Positions 9,764 to 19,439 of a stretch of DNA of 64,000 nucleotides are shown here, piece by piece. Made by a program: the position numbers and the translations under genes. The number at the start of each line of letters is the position of its first letter. The stretch's first letter is position 1. Source of the stretch: Aquabacterium commune. Lineage in GTDB: Bacteria > Pseudomonadota > Gammaproteobacteria > Burkholderiales > Burkholderiaceae_C. The stretch is from assembly GCF_004362855.1 (NCBI RefSeq), contig NZ_SNXW01000001.1, positions 432,121-496,120 of the forward strand. Direction: 5' to 3'. Under the pieces are notes generated by a model. It was not told the origin of the DNA, did no database searches, and was given only the letters and a program-made list of their open reading frames with translations.

Positions 9764-11057
9764 TGCCATGAGCAACGCCGCCCTGTTCGAACGCGCCCAG
9801 CGCGTCATCCCGGGCGGTGTGAACTCGCCCGTGCGCGCCTTCAAGGCCGTGGGCGGCACACCGCGCTTCGTCCAGCGTGCCCAAGGCCCCTATTTCTGGG
9901 ACGCCGAAGGCACGCGCTACACCGACTACATCGGCTCCTGGGGCCCGATGATCCTGGGCCACGGCCACCCCGAGGTGCTGGCAGCGGTGCAGAAGGCCGC
10001 GCTGGATGGCTTCAGCTTCGGTGCGCCCACCGAGCGCGAGGTCGAGCTGGCCGAGGAAATCCTCAAGCTCGTGCCCAGCGCCGAGCAGGTGCGCCTGGTC
10101 AGCTCCGGCACCGAGGCGGGCATGAGCGCCATCCGCCTGGCGCGCGGCTTCACCGGCCGCAACAAGATCGTCAAGTTCGAAGGCTGCTACCACGGCCACG
10201 CCGACGCCCTGCTGGTCAAGGCCGGCTCCGGCCTGGCCACCTTCGGCCACCCGACCAGCGCGGGCGTGCCCGCCGAGGTGGTGCAGCACACGCTCGTGCT
10301 GGAATACAACAACATCGCGCAAATCGAAGAAGCGTTTGCCAGCCAGGGCAGCGAGATCGCCTGCGTGATGATCGAGCCCATCGCCGGCAACATGAACTTC
10401 GTGCGCGCCAGCGTGCCCTTCATGCAGCGCCTGCGCGAGCTGTGCACGCAGCACGGCGCCATGCTGGTGTTCGACGAGGTGATGAGCGGCTTCCGCGTGG
10501 CCCTGGGCAGCGCACAGAGCGTGTACGCCAAGGCCATTCCCGGCTTCGCGCCCGACATGAGCGTGTTTGGCAAGGTCATTGGCGGCGGCATGCCGCTGGC
10601 GGCCTTCGCTGCATCGCGCGAGGTGATGTCCCAGCTGGCGCCGCTGGGCCCGGTCTATCAGGCAGGCACGCTGTCGGGCAACCCGGTGGCCACGGCCTGT
10701 GGCCTGACCACGCTGAAAATCATCCAGCGCCCGGGCTTCTTCGAGCAGTTGGGCCAGCGCACCCGCAGCTTGATGGACGGCTTCGTGAAAGTCGCAGGCG
10801 ATGCCGGCGTGACGCTCACGGCCGACAGCGAAGGCGGCATGTTCGGCTTCTTCTTTGCCGACAGCCTGCCGCAGAACTACCAGACCGTGATGGCCAAGGG
10901 CACCGACACCTTCAACCGCTTCTTCCACCTGATGCTGGACCAGGGCGTGTACTTGGCACCGGCCATGTACGAAGCTGGCTTTGTCAGCGCCGCCCACACC
11001 GAGCAAGACATCGCCGACACCGTGGCCGCGGCCGCGAACGCGTTCCGCCAGCTCTGA
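9753..11057 (+). CDS. hemL: Glutamate-1-semialdehyde 2,1-aminomutase
   Basis: PLP enzyme of the C5 pathway to 5-aminolevulinate and heme. It has 434 residues from ATG 9753, or 429 from ATG 9768. The start motif [20 protein letters not shown] is characteristic. PLP contacts are seen in [17 protein letters not shown] and [11 protein letters not shown], and the Schiff-base lysine is Lys274 in [11 protein letters not shown] (counted from 9753). The start overlaps the end of thiD by 11 bp if 9753 is right. The 9768 start gives a family-like [11 protein letters not shown] beginning; neither has a clear ribosome site. Confidence 0.96.
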   Translation: MSTDAMSNAALFERAQRVIPGGVNSPVRAFKAVGGTPRFVQRAQGPYFWDAEGTRYTDYIGSWGPMILGHGHPEVLAAVQKAALDGFSFGAPTEREVELAEEILKLVPSAEQVRLVSSGTEAGMSAIRLARGFTGRNKIVKFEGCYHGHADALLVKAGSGLATFGHPTSAGVPAEVVQHTLVLEYNNIAQIEEAFASQGSEIACVMIEPIAGNMNFVRASVPFMQRLRELCTQHGAMLVFDEVMSGFRVALGSAQSVYAKAIPGFAPDMSVFGKVIGGGMPLAAFAASREVMSQLAPLGPVYQAGTLSGNPVATACGLTTLKIIQRPGFFEQLGQRTRSLMDGFVKVAGDAGVTLTADSEGGMFGFFFADSLPQNYQTVMAKGTDTFNRFFHLMLDQGVYLAPAMYEAGFVSAAHTEQDIADTVAAAANAFRQL

Positions 11058-11114
11058 CACGGGGCCTGGGCCAGTCGCTGGTCCCGTCTTTGGCCCTTTC
11101 TTTCGGAAGTCCCC

Positions 11115-12491
11115 ATGCACATCCACATCCTCGGCATCTGCGGCACCTTCATGGGTGGCGTGGCGGCCCTTGCCCGTGAAGCGGGTCACCGCGTGACCGG
11201 TTGCGACGCGGGCGTCTATCCGCCGATGTCCGACCAGCTGCGCGCCCTCGGCATCGAGCTGATCGAAGGCTACGGCGTGGAACAGGTCGCGCTCAAGCCG
11301 GATCTGTTCGTCATCGGCAACGTGGTCAGCCGCGGCAACCCGCTGATGGAGGCCATCCTGGACGCGGGCCTGCGCTACACCAGCGGCCCGCAATGGCTGA
11401 GCGAACACGTGCTGCAAGGCCGCCACGTGCTGGCCGTGGCGGGCACGCACGGCAAGACGACGACGACGTCCATGCTGGCCTGGGTCCTGGAGGCCGCCGG
11501 CCTGCAACCGGGCTTCCTGGTGGGCGGCGTGCCGCAGAACTTCGGGGTGTCGGCGCGACTGGGCCGCACGGACGAGGCAGTGCGCCCGGCCACAGGGCAC
11601 CCCTTCGTCATCGAAGCCGACGAGTACGACACCGCCTTCTTCGACAAGCGCAGCAAGTTCGTGCACTACCGCCCACGCACGGCCGTGCTCAACAACCTCG
11701 AGTTCGACCACGCCGACATCTTTGCCGACCTGGCCGCCATCGAAACGCAGTTCCACCACCTCGTGCGCACCGTGCCCGCCTCGGGCCGCCTGGTGGTCAA
11801 CGCCCGCGAGGAAGCGCTGGAGCGCGTCCTGGCGCGCGGCTGCTGGAGCGACGTGGCGCGCTTCGGCGTCCGTGGCGACGTGCCGGGCTTGCGCGCCCGC
11901 GGCGAGCCCCATGCCTTCGACGTGCTGAAAGCCGGCGTGCTGGTCGGGCGCGTGGAATGGGCCCTGCTGGGCGAGCACAACCAGATGAACGCGCTGGCGG
12001 CCATCGCGGCGGCCGAGCACGTGGGCGTGGCGCCCCAGGTGGCCTGCGAGGCGCTGGCCCGCTTCGACAACGTCAAGCGCCGCATGGAAACCAAGGGCGA
12101 GGTGCGCGGCATCACCGTCTATGACGACTTTGCGCACCACCCCACGGCCATCCGCACGACGGTGGACGGCCTGCGCCGCAAGGTCGGGCCGGACGCGCGC
12201 ATCCTGGCGGTGTTCGAGCCGCGCTCCAACACCATGAAGCTGGGCACGATGAAGGCCCAGCTGCCCTGGTCACTGGAAGACGCCGACCTGGCGTTTTGCC
12301 ACTCGGGCGGCCTGGGCTGGGACGCCCACGAAGCGCTGGTGGAAATGGGCGAGCGCGCCGTGGTGGCCGACACCATCGAGGCCATCGTGGCCAAGGTGGT
12401 CAAGGTCGCCAAGCCGGGCGACCACATCCTGTGCATGAGCAACGGCGGCTTTGGCGGCATCCATGCCAAGCTGCTGGCGGCGCTGGGCTGA
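11115..12491 (+). CDS. mpl: UDP-N-acetylmuramate:L-alanyl-gamma-D-glutamyl-meso-diaminopimelate ligase
   Basis: Murein-recycling ligase that joins the recovered tripeptide to UDP-MurNAc in the cytoplasm. It has 458 residues. It starts with the Mur-ligase Rossmann motif MHIHILGICGTFMGG. The ATP loop is VAGTHGKTTTTSMLAWVL, followed by the conserved IEADEYDTAFFDKRSKFVHY and the hinge LEFDHADIF. The C-terminal domain carries VYDDFAHHPTAI and FEPRSNTMKLG, diagnostic for Mpl rather than MurC. It is 57 bp after hemL on the same strand. Confidence 0.96.
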   Translation: MHIHILGICGTFMGGVAALAREAGHRVTGCDAGVYPPMSDQLRALGIELIEGYGVEQVALKPDLFVIGNVVSRGNPLMEAILDAGLRYTSGPQWLSEHVLQGRHVLAVAGTHGKTTTTSMLAWVLEAAGLQPGFLVGGVPQNFGVSARLGRTDEAVRPATGHPFVIEADEYDTAFFDKRSKFVHYRPRTAVLNNLEFDHADIFADLAAIETQFHHLVRTVPASGRLVVNAREEALERVLARGCWSDVARFGVRGDVPGLRARGEPHAFDVLKAGVLVGRVEWALLGEHNQMNALAAIAAAEHVGVAPQVACEALARFDNVKRRMETKGEVRGITVYDDFAHHPTAIRTTVDGLRRKVGPDARILAVFEPRSNTMKLGTMKAQLPWSLEDADLAFCHSGGLGWDAHEALVEMGERAVVADTIEAIVAKVVKVAKPGDHILCMSNGGFGGIHAKLLAALG

Positions 12492-12539
12492 AGCCTCACG
12501 CCACCCGCCGTTGCCCAGGCCCCAAGCTCAGACCCAAAT

Positions 12540-13580
12540 TCAGGCCTGAATGGCCCGCTTCTGGCGACGCGACACCGCGCCCATCAGGCCCAGACCGGCC
12601 AGCACCAGGGCCACGCCCTCGGGCTCCGGCACGGCGGCCGTGACGTTGGACAGCACGATCAGCTGCGAGGCGGGGTTGGCCAGCACGTTGCTGCCGTCCT
12701 GGACCTGCTCGGCCACCAGGTAGATGGTGCCGTTTTCGTCGATCGTCACGCCTTCGATGCCGTTGTGCGGCAGCACGTTGGACAGGTCGAAGCTGCTCTT
12801 GATCACGCCAGCGCGGGTGATCTCGATGAGCTGGCGCGAATCCAGGCTCAGGATCAGCAGGTTCTCGGCAGCGGCGGTGCCGTTCAGGCCATCGACGGCA
12901 CCCAGCACGGCCACGTCCGACAGGCTGTTCAGGCCGAACAGCGACGTGTAGGTGCTCGAACCCGGGGCCGTGGGCACCGCCGCGAACGACGTGGTCGGCG
13001 TGGCATCGGCACCCGCCGTGGTCGAAAAGGTCAGCGCGTTGTAGATGCTCAGAACGGATGGGTCGTCCTGCTTGACGGTCACGAAGTTGCCATTGCGGGC
13101 GTCGTAGCTGATGCCTTCGATGCCGATGTTGCCGATGGTCGGGCCGAAGGAAACGAAAGGCGCACCGCCCAGGGCCGCGGTGCCGCCGGCGCTGTAGCTG
13201 AACTTGTAGCCGTTTTGCAGGCGCTCTTCGGTGACGACGAACTGGCCATTGCCCAGGTAGGTCAGGCCTTCGGTGTCGTTCTTGGTGGCGCCGGTGCCGG
13301 CCCAGTTGAAGGCCATGCTGCCGATGGTCTGGCCGGTGAGCGAGATCTCGATGATGCCCGAGCCTTCGTCACCGACGAAGAACAGCGTGCCGCGGTCGCG
13401 GGCGTAGGCGATGGCCGAGCCCTCCAGGCCGGACAACAAGCCGCTGGTGTTGGCGCCGTTGAAAATGGGCAGGCTGTAGGTGCCGGTGACCTGGTAGTTG
13501 GCCAGGTTGATCGCATCAGCGGCTTGCGCAGAAACGCAGCCAGCCGCCGCCAGGGCGAGGACGAGGTGTTGGATTTTCAT
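12540..13580 (-). CDS. PEP-CTERM protein with SdiA-regulated-type beta-propeller
   Basis: Exported protein of 346 residues. It has a Sec signal peptide (about 1-20, ending AQA). The body carries the recurring blade motifs of the SdiA-regulated family: GLEGSAIAYARDRGTLFFVGDEG, TEGLTYLGNGQFVVTEE, IEGISYDARNGNFVTVKQD, and GIEGVTIDENGTIYLVAEQ. The C-terminus is a sorting signal: VPEPEG, a hydrophobic stretch and a basic end RRQKR. It should be processed by exosortase and shown at the envelope or in matrix. Its function is unknown; the propeller may bind a ligand. It lies 30 bp downstream of another PEP-CTERM gene and converges on mpl. Confidence 0.83.
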   Translation of the reverse strand: MKIQHLVLALAAAGCVSAQAADAINLANYQVTGTYSLPIFNGANTSGLLSGLEGSAIAYARDRGTLFFVGDEGSGIIEISLTGQTIGSMAFNWAGTGATKNDTEGLTYLGNGQFVVTEERLQNGYKFSYSAGGTAALGGAPFVSFGPTIGNIGIEGISYDARNGNFVTVKQDDPSVLSIYNALTFSTTAGADATPTTSFAAVPTAPGSSTYTSLFGLNSLSDVAVLGAVDGLNGTAAAENLLILSLDSRQLIEITRAGVIKSSFDLSNVLPHNGIEGVTIDENGTIYLVAEQVQDGSNVLANPASQLIVLSNVTAAVPEPEGVALVLAGLGLMGAVSRRQKRAIQA

Positions 13581-13610
13581 GGTGTGAGCCTGTGTGCTTG
13601 TCCGGGGAGA

Positions 13611-14285
13611 TCAGGCTTGACGCTTGCGCGCCACCAGACCGATGACGCCCAGTGCGGCCAGCGCCAGCGCGAGGTTCTCGGGCTCGGGCACGGCCGAGAT
13701 GCTGCCGGGCGAGCCGATTTCAGCGACATCGTTGGCGGCCACGAAAGCGCCGTTGACACCCACCACGCTCAGTTGCGAGATGGTGACGCCGTTCAGGCCG
13801 GCGGCGTTGTCGAAGGTCTGGTAAGGCGAGGTGGCATCGGCAGTGCCGAAGCTGACATTGGCTTGCAGCACGCCGCTGGCGTTGAAGATGTTGACCGCGT
13901 CACCGCCGGTGCTGAGGCCCACGCCCGCGCCGGTGTAGGTGCCGATCTTCAAGCTGGCAGGGGCATTGGCGCCGAACCAGGTGCTCAGAAAAGAAGCTGC
14001 AGCGGCGTTCTCGGTGAAGATCACCGACTCGCCCGCGGCGATGCTGCCGATGCCGGACAGGGCCACCTTGGCCGAGCCGTTGGAGCTGTCGTCCATCGTC
14101 CAGCCGCTGAGGCTCACGGCGGTGCTGCCGAAATTGGTCAGCTCGAACCAGTCGGTGGTGTAGGGTGCATTGCCGCTGGCCCAGGGCGCCACTTCGGTGA
14201 TGCGGACTTGGGCCTGGGCACCGGTGGCGGCCAGGGTGAGGACGCCGGCAGCGGCGGCCAGCAGGGAAGAGGTCAGCTTGTGCAT
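13611..14285 (-). CDS. PEP-CTERM protein with lamin-tail-like domain
   Basis: Exported protein of 224 residues. It has a signal peptide (about 1-25, ending AQA), then an immunoglobulin-like lamin-tail fold: VRITEVAPWASG, DWFELTNFGSTAVSLSGWTMDD and the VIFTENAAAASF strand. The C-terminus is a PEP-CTERM signal: VPEPENLALALAALGVIGLVARKRQA. The start ATG 14285 is preceded by AGGAG at good spacing. It is probably co-transcribed with the downstream propeller protein. Both should depend on an exosortase (EpsH/XrtA) encoded elsewhere. Confidence 0.83.
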   Translation of the reverse strand: MHKLTSSLLAAAAGVLTLAATGAQAQVRITEVAPWASGNAPYTTDWFELTNFGSTAVSLSGWTMDDSSNGSAKVALSGIGSIAAGESVIFTENAAAASFLSTWFGANAPASLKIGTYTGAGVGLSTGGDAVNIFNASGVLQANVSFGTADATSPYQTFDNAAGLNGVTISQLSVVGVNGAFVAANDVAEIGSPGSISAVPEPENLALALAALGVIGLVARKRQA

Positions 14286-14375
14286 GGGTGTACTCCTGTG
14301 GTGGGTGTGCCCGCAGACACATCTCGAAACAGGCGACCATGCGGGGGCCACATGACCCTCCCGTGACAAGCCCCA

Positions 14376-14402
14376 CACCTCCCCCTCAAGCGCGGGGAGG
14401 TG
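14376..14402. terminator. GC-rich inverted repeat, possible terminator
   Basis: A perfect 9-bp stem (CACCTCCCC / GGGGAGGTG) with a 9-nt loop lies 25 bp beyond the stop of the CocE-type gene and upstream of the lamin-tail PEP-CTERM gene. There is no T-run, so it is not a classical intrinsic terminator. It could also be an operator. Confidence 0.4.
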
Positions 14403-14426
14403 CCAGCGCCGGCTTTGCGGCAGCGC

Positions 14427-16502
14427 TCAGTTCAGCGCGCTGGTCGGCACCACGGGCAGCACGACGCTGGAGGGGTGCGCCGGGTCGCTCAAGATGGTGC
14501 TGACGTTGCCGTTGGCCTTGAGCTGCTGCGGCGTCGGCCACACGCCCTGCGCCTGGTTGCTGGCGCTGATGGCAATGCGCAGCTTGTGGCCCTTGCGGAC
14601 CAACGCCGCGGCCGGGAAGACCTCCACCGGCACCAGCATGGCCTGGCCCGGCACCACGGGCAACTTCGAGGCCTCCGTGAAGGGGTGCCAGGGCTGGACC
14701 ATCACGCCCTTGACGACGCGCGAGCGGCTGGCGTCCACCGCGCGGAAGCTGGCCGACATCAAACCCGTGCTGATGGGCGTGGCCACGCCGAAGGCATCGA
14801 CGTCATCGACGCGCACGGCCACGGCGGCCTCGGTGTTCGTGGTGCGCATCCAGATGTCGGCCTGGATGGGGCCATTGAGGTAGAGGTCGCTGGTGAGGGT
14901 CTCGGTCTGGTAGATCAGCGCGTTCTGCGTGCGCTCCACCGTGGCGCTGTTGGTGTAGCAGGGCTTGGGCAGCAGGCCCGCCATGCCCAGGGACCACTGC
15001 ACGAAGCTGCTGGAGCAGTCGCTGCCGTCGTTGATGGCGATGCTGGCCTTGACCGCCGTGCCGTCGCTGCTCTTCTCGTAGGTGACGACCGGGGCTGCGG
15101 GTTCGCGCACGGTGCGCAAGGTGTCGGCGGTGGTGGGCTTTTGCGTGCTCAGGGCCAGGTTGCCGCGCAGGTACAGGCGCTGCGGCGTCATCTGCGGGTG
15201 GGGCCAGTCGGTGGCGCGGGCGAAGCGGGTCGTGCCCAGCAGGCCATAGCCCTCGACGAACTGCGTGACGTTGGGCAAGGCGGCCGCACCGGTGTCGATG
15301 CCCTTGAGGTACTGGTCGAACCACTGCAGCATCAGCGAGGCCGAGCCCGGCGCGCCGTTGGCCAGCGCGGTGTCGGCGCCGGCCGAGGCCGACAGCACCG
15401 CCTGGATGTGCGAGCCCTTGAGCACCACCAGCTTGGTGTTGACGCGGCGCTTGAGCTGTTCGTAGAGCAGCGGCTCGTCGCGCTGGAAGATGTCGTTGCT
15501 GCTGCCCACCAGGAAGGTCGGCACCTGGACCTTGGCCGCGCCCTCCACCGGCGAGCGCACGGCCCAGAAGTCGCCATCGTCGCTGGCGTAGCCGGTCTTG
15601 CCCGACAGCGAATTGGCCACGGTGGGCAGGTACCAGCTGTCGATGGACGCGATGTGCTGCTGGTTCGCCGCCTTGATCTGCTCGGCATAAGCCGGGTTGT
15701 TGTTGATGGCCAGCGAGTTGCCCACGCTCAGCGACTGCGTCAGCGGCAGCCACAGGCTGATGAACTTGGCGTTGAGCAGGCCGCCCACGCCGACGGTGCC
15801 GCGGTAGGCATCGCCCATGGGCACTTGCGCGAACACGGCCTTGACGGCCGGGTGCTGTTGCTGCGCCGTCAGCAGGCTGGTGATGCCCAGGTAGGAGGTG
15901 CCGGCCAGGCCGAGCTGCCCGTTGAACCAGGGCTGGCGGGTGATCCAGTCCACCGCCTCGCCATAGCCGGCCTGCTCGGGCGCGCCCAGCAACTGGGCCT
16001 CGTCGCTCGACATGCCCGAGCCCAGCACGTCAACGGCCACCGAGATGTAGCCGCGCTTGTTCATGAAGCGGTCCTGGCCGCCCACCAGCAAGGTGTTGCC
16101 CGTGCCCAGCACGGTGCCGAGCAGCTGGCCCAGGTCGATGCGGTAGGCCGTCTGCGTCAGGATGACGGGGAAGGCGCCGGCCACGGCCCGGCCATTGGCA
16201 TCGGCCGGCACAGACACCAGCACCGCCAGCTTCTGCCCCGACTTCGTCGTGATGAACTGCAGCGGCAAGGTGACGGAGCCCGGGTGGTCCTCGGCCCGCG
16301 CATAGGCCTTCCAGGTGCTGCCCGCGTTGCTGGTGATGGGCGCGTTGGCTTGCGCCAGGCTGCCGCGCGTGCCCAGGGTGGTGGTTTGCGCCAGGGCGTC
16401 CACGCCCAGGCTGAGGGCGCACAGGGCTGCCATGGCGGCGGCAACGCCGCGCAAGGCCAGGGTGGCGGGTCGCGTCTTGCGGGTCAGGGTGGCGTGGGTC
16501 AT
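14427..16502 (-). CDS. CocE/NonD-family secreted hydrolase
   Basis: Alpha/beta hydrolase of the S15/CocE group (X-Pro dipeptidyl peptidase-like fold), 691 residues, which cleaves esters or amides. It has a Sec signal peptide (about 1-39, ending ALAQ). The nucleophile elbow is GTSYLG with Ser203. The middle holds the S15 core, and the end is the CocE C-terminal jelly roll, with SDLYLNGPIQADIWMRTT and RKGHKLRIAISASNQAQG. ATG 16502 has AAGGAGA upstream. It is 41 bp after a cholesterol-oxidase-like gene, which suggests an ester or lactone substrate in the same pathway. The exact substrate is unknown. Confidence 0.85.
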   Translation of the reverse strand: MTHATLTRKTRPATLALRGVAAAMAALCALSLGVDALAQTTTLGTRGSLAQANAPITSNAGSTWKAYARAEDHPGSVTLPLQFITTKSGQKLAVLVSVPADANGRAVAGAFPVILTQTAYRIDLGQLLGTVLGTGNTLLVGGQDRFMNKRGYISVAVDVLGSGMSSDEAQLLGAPEQAGYGEAVDWITRQPWFNGQLGLAGTSYLGITSLLTAQQQHPAVKAVFAQVPMGDAYRGTVGVGGLLNAKFISLWLPLTQSLSVGNSLAINNNPAYAEQIKAANQQHIASIDSWYLPTVANSLSGKTGYASDDGDFWAVRSPVEGAAKVQVPTFLVGSSNDIFQRDEPLLYEQLKRRVNTKLVVLKGSHIQAVLSASAGADTALANGAPGSASLMLQWFDQYLKGIDTGAAALPNVTQFVEGYGLLGTTRFARATDWPHPQMTPQRLYLRGNLALSTQKPTTADTLRTVREPAAPVVTYEKSSDGTAVKASIAINDGSDCSSSFVQWSLGMAGLLPKPCYTNSATVERTQNALIYQTETLTSDLYLNGPIQADIWMRTTNTEAAVAVRVDDVDAFGVATPISTGLMSASFRAVDASRSRVVKGVMVQPWHPFTEASKLPVVPGQAMLVPVEVFPAAALVRKGHKLRIAISASNQAQGVWPTPQQLKANGNVSTILSDPAHPSSVVLPVVPTSALN

Positions 16503-16543
16503 GGGGTCTCCTTGGGTGATGGGGTGTGGGGCGCGGGCCAGGC

Positions 16544-18205
16544 TCAGAAATCGCGCTGCAGGATGTGTTCGATGTTGCGTTCGGCCAGGGCGGCCACGGT
16601 CAAGGCCGGGTTGGCCACCAGCGCACCGGGGATGAGCGCGCCGTCCATGACGTAGAGCCGCTCGTACCCCGCCACGCGGCCGAACAGGTCGGTGGCCTTG
16701 CCCAGCGGGCAGCCACCCACCGGGTGGTAGGTGCTGCTGTCGGCGAAGGTCTTGCCGCTGAACAGGTCGCTGCGGTAGTGGGTGCCGGCGGCCTGGTTGA
16801 CGCGGTCGAAGATGTGCTTGGCGCTGCGCACCGCGGGCGCGTTCTGGCCGTTCCAGCGCAGCACCGCGCGGCCCGTGGTGGCGTCGTAGCCGAAGCTGCC
16901 CAGCTCGGGGTTTTGCGTCATGACGATGTTCATGTTCGCCCACGACTCCAGCACCAGCGGCAAGGGGATGTTCATGGAGAACACCGGGCGGCCATCCTGG
17001 TCGCGCGTGCGAAAGCCCGTGGCCGGCACCAGCGACTGTTTGGTGCCGGTGGGGTTCCACACCGGGTTGCCACGCACCACGAAGATGTCGCTGTTGGCGC
17101 TCCATTGCGTGCCGACGGCGCTGTTCAGGCGGGGCAAGGTGCCGGTCTCGCGGGCGCGCACCAGCATCTCGGAGGTGCCCATGCTGCCACCGGCCAGGAA
17201 GAGGTGGTCGCAGCCCAGCTCGTAGCGCTGCACGGTGTTGCCCATCACGTCGATTTCCTCGACGGTGACGACGTAGGTCCCATCGGGCGCCTGCGCGATG
17301 CGCTTGACCGAAGACATCGCGCGGATGCTCACCAGGCCCGTGCCCACGGCGTCGGCCAGGTAGTTCTTCGTCAGGTTGCGCTTGCCGTGGTTGTTGCCGT
17401 AGCCGCCTTCCATGCCCAGCGCAGACTTGGGCACCAGGCCGGCCTCTTCCTGCTCCATGTAGTTGAAGTCGTAGCCCGAGGGCAGGAAGTCCGTGGTGTA
17501 GCCGGCGCGGGCCAGGGCCGCGCGGTTGACGCGGGCGTAGCGGTGGTAGGCGCTGCCCTCGAAGTAGGCCGGTCGGATGAGGTTGGCGCCCAACTGGCCC
17601 AGGGCCTTGGGGCACTGGCGGCGCAGGAAGTCATCGACGTCGAAGCCGGTCGGCATCAGGCCCTGCAGCACCTCGCGCTGCGGCGTGATCAGCATCGCCA
17701 TGTTGACCAGCGAGCCACCGCCCACGCCTCGGCCGCAATAGACGTCCATGGCGCCGTTGGGTGCGCGCAGCACGTCGAGCACGCCTGCCGAGTACGGCAC
17801 CTTGATGTTGATGGGGATGTTGAAGAGGCTGGTGGCCACGGCCGCGGCCTGGGTCGAGAACCACATGGCGCGCTCGTCGGGTTTGAGGCTGTTGCAGAAG
17901 ATGTTGCCGTCCTTGCCCGGCTTGTTCCACAGCTGGCCCATCTCCAGCAGGGTGACGGGGATGCCGCGCTGCGCCAGGCGCATGGCGGTGACGGCGCCGC
18001 CGTAGCCGGTGCCCACGACCAGGGCGCGCACGTGCTGGGTGGCCGCGCTGGCCTGCGCGGCACCGGCCACCGACGCGGCTAGCCCGCCCGCGGCCAGGGA
18101 CCGGCCCACCGCGCTCATGGCGCCCACGGCGCCCACGCTCTGCAGGCCGAGGCCGGCGGCGGTGTGCAAGATCTGCTGGCCGAGCTGGCGGCGGGTGGGG
18201 TGCAT
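16544..18205 (-). CDS. GMC-type flavoprotein resembling class I cholesterol oxidase
   Basis: FAD alcohol oxidase or dehydrogenase of 553 residues. The N-terminus TRRQLGQQIL plus a long hydrophobic Ala/Gly region to ASA (about residue 54) looks like a Tat signal. The FAD site is VVGTGYGGAVTAMRL (GTGYGG at 65-70). Further motifs are CGRGVGGGSLVNMAML and, near the end, YHPVGGCPLG (His494) and NPALTVAALAERNIE (Asn532). The last two match the His and Asn of Streptomyces-type cholesterol oxidase. The real acceptor and substrate are unknown; a sterol or other secondary alcohol is inferred. It lies between an AraC gene and the CocE-type hydrolase on one strand. Confidence 0.82.
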   Translation of the reverse strand: MHPTRRQLGQQILHTAAGLGLQSVGAVGAMSAVGRSLAAGGLAASVAGAAQASAATQHVRALVVGTGYGGAVTAMRLAQRGIPVTLLEMGQLWNKPGKDGNIFCNSLKPDERAMWFSTQAAAVATSLFNIPINIKVPYSAGVLDVLRAPNGAMDVYCGRGVGGGSLVNMAMLITPQREVLQGLMPTGFDVDDFLRRQCPKALGQLGANLIRPAYFEGSAYHRYARVNRAALARAGYTTDFLPSGYDFNYMEQEEAGLVPKSALGMEGGYGNNHGKRNLTKNYLADAVGTGLVSIRAMSSVKRIAQAPDGTYVVTVEEIDVMGNTVQRYELGCDHLFLAGGSMGTSEMLVRARETGTLPRLNSAVGTQWSANSDIFVVRGNPVWNPTGTKQSLVPATGFRTRDQDGRPVFSMNIPLPLVLESWANMNIVMTQNPELGSFGYDATTGRAVLRWNGQNAPAVRSAKHIFDRVNQAAGTHYRSDLFSGKTFADSSTYHPVGGCPLGKATDLFGRVAGYERLYVMDGALIPGALVANPALTVAALAERNIEHILQRDF

Positions 18206-18284
18206 CGGGGCCTCCTGTTGCGTGTTGAACGAGGTCCGATGCTAGGCACTCAGCCCGCGCGCACCAATGGCCGGACTGACCAAC

Positions 18285-19319
18285 TCATTGCCCCGGGCGG
18301 CCCAGGCTTTCCCCAATGGCCACCCCCTGGTCGCGCCAGGCCGAGGGTGTCACGCCCGACCAGCGCCGAAAGGCGCGGTGGAAGCTGTGCACCGACAAAA
18401 AGCCCAGCGCCTCGGCGATCTGCTTGAGCGGCATGCGCCCCTCGGCCAGCAGGCGCTCGGCCACCAGTTGCTGGCACTCCTGCATCAGGGCGGCGTGCGA
18501 GGTGCCCAGCAGCAGCAGGTGGCGGCGCAAGGCACGCTCCTGCAGGCCCAGGTGGGCGGCGGTCTCGGCCACCGTGGGCTGGCGCGGGAAGGCCTGCAGC
18601 AGCCACTGGCGCACGCGCTCGGCCACGTCGGTGCCCGCGCGCATGGCGGCCAGCACCGATTCGGCCCGGGTGCGCGCCGACACGTAGGCCACCGGGTCGT
18701 GCATGGGCATGCGCGCGTCCAGCAGGGCGGGGTTGAAGTCGATGCCGCAGTCCTTGCGCCCGAAGGCGATGCGCGGCCCGAAGGTGGCTTCGTAGCGCTG
18801 CGCCTGGCCGACGGGCTCGGCGTAGGGGAAGTCCACCTGGAAGATGTCGGGGTTGCTGGCGCCGGCGAACTTCAGCATCTGCACGGCGCTGGTGGCCACC
18901 AGCTCCATGCGGAAGTGGCCGCTGCGGCCGTTGCGCACCACGGGCGTCACCCGCAGGCGCGCGCCGCGGGTGGACTCCACCAGCTCGATCTCGCTGTGCT
19001 CGACCGTCAGGCCGGCGAAGCGGCGCAGGTCATCGAGCAGCTGGCGCAGGCTGGGCGTGGACAGCACCAGCGGCGTGATGGTGCCGTGGCGCATCAGCGC
19101 GATGCTCTTGCCGGCCACCAGGCCGAAGGCGGCGTCGCCCGTGGCCTCGATGGCGGCGGCCATCATGCGGTCGAACAGCGCCACCGGCAGCCACTCGCCA
19201 TCGTCCTGCAAGGCCTCGGCGGACGCAAAGCCGCAGGCTTGCAAGGGACCCGACGCGTCGAAGCCTTCCACGTCGAGGGTGTAGGCCAGGATCTTCAGGT
19301 TGACGGGGGAGACGCGCAT
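18285..19319 (-). CDS. AraC-family transcriptional regulator (Arabinose_bd type)
   Basis: Regulator of about 344 residues. The N-terminal sensor (about 1-220) is of the PF12625 type seen in many catabolic AraC proteins. The C-terminal double helix-turn-helix contains LGLQERALRRHLLLLGTSHAALMQEC and IAEALGFLSVHSFHRAFRRWSGVTPSAWR. ATG 19319 is used; an in-frame GTG at 19337 is possible and neither has a clear ribosome site. It sits between the AlkB/XylM-type hydroxylase and the cholesterol-oxidase-like gene, all on the minus strand, and probably controls one of them. Confidence 0.85.
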   Translation of the reverse strand: MRVSPVNLKILAYTLDVEGFDASGPLQACGFASAEALQDDGEWLPVALFDRMMAAAIEATGDAAFGLVAGKSIALMRHGTITPLVLSTPSLRQLLDDLRRFAGLTVEHSEIELVESTRGARLRVTPVVRNGRSGHFRMELVATSAVQMLKFAGASNPDIFQVDFPYAEPVGQAQRYEATFGPRIAFGRKDCGIDFNPALLDARMPMHDPVAYVSARTRAESVLAAMRAGTDVAERVRQWLLQAFPRQPTVAETAAHLGLQERALRRHLLLLGTSHAALMQECQQLVAERLLAEGRMPLKQIAEALGFLSVHSFHRAFRRWSGVTPSAWRDQGVAIGESLGRPGQ

Positions 19320-19439
19320 GGGGACAGGGCAGGACACAGGGTCGAACGGATTGCGGGCAATGCAAGCCGGAGGATGGCCCCTGTTGCGGCGCTGTCAGGC
19401 TGGGGCTTTCCATGCGCTGCCCCCCTTGATCACGGGGCC

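Noticed and set aside
9534-12140. 868-codon minus-strand frame opposite hemL and mpl
   Set aside because: Both plus-strand genes have full family motifs; the antisense product has none.
16503-17615. Upstream extension of the CocE-type hydrolase frame
   Set aside because: It runs through the GMC gene in another frame with low-complexity sequence. ATG 16502 has a signal peptide and a good ribosome site.
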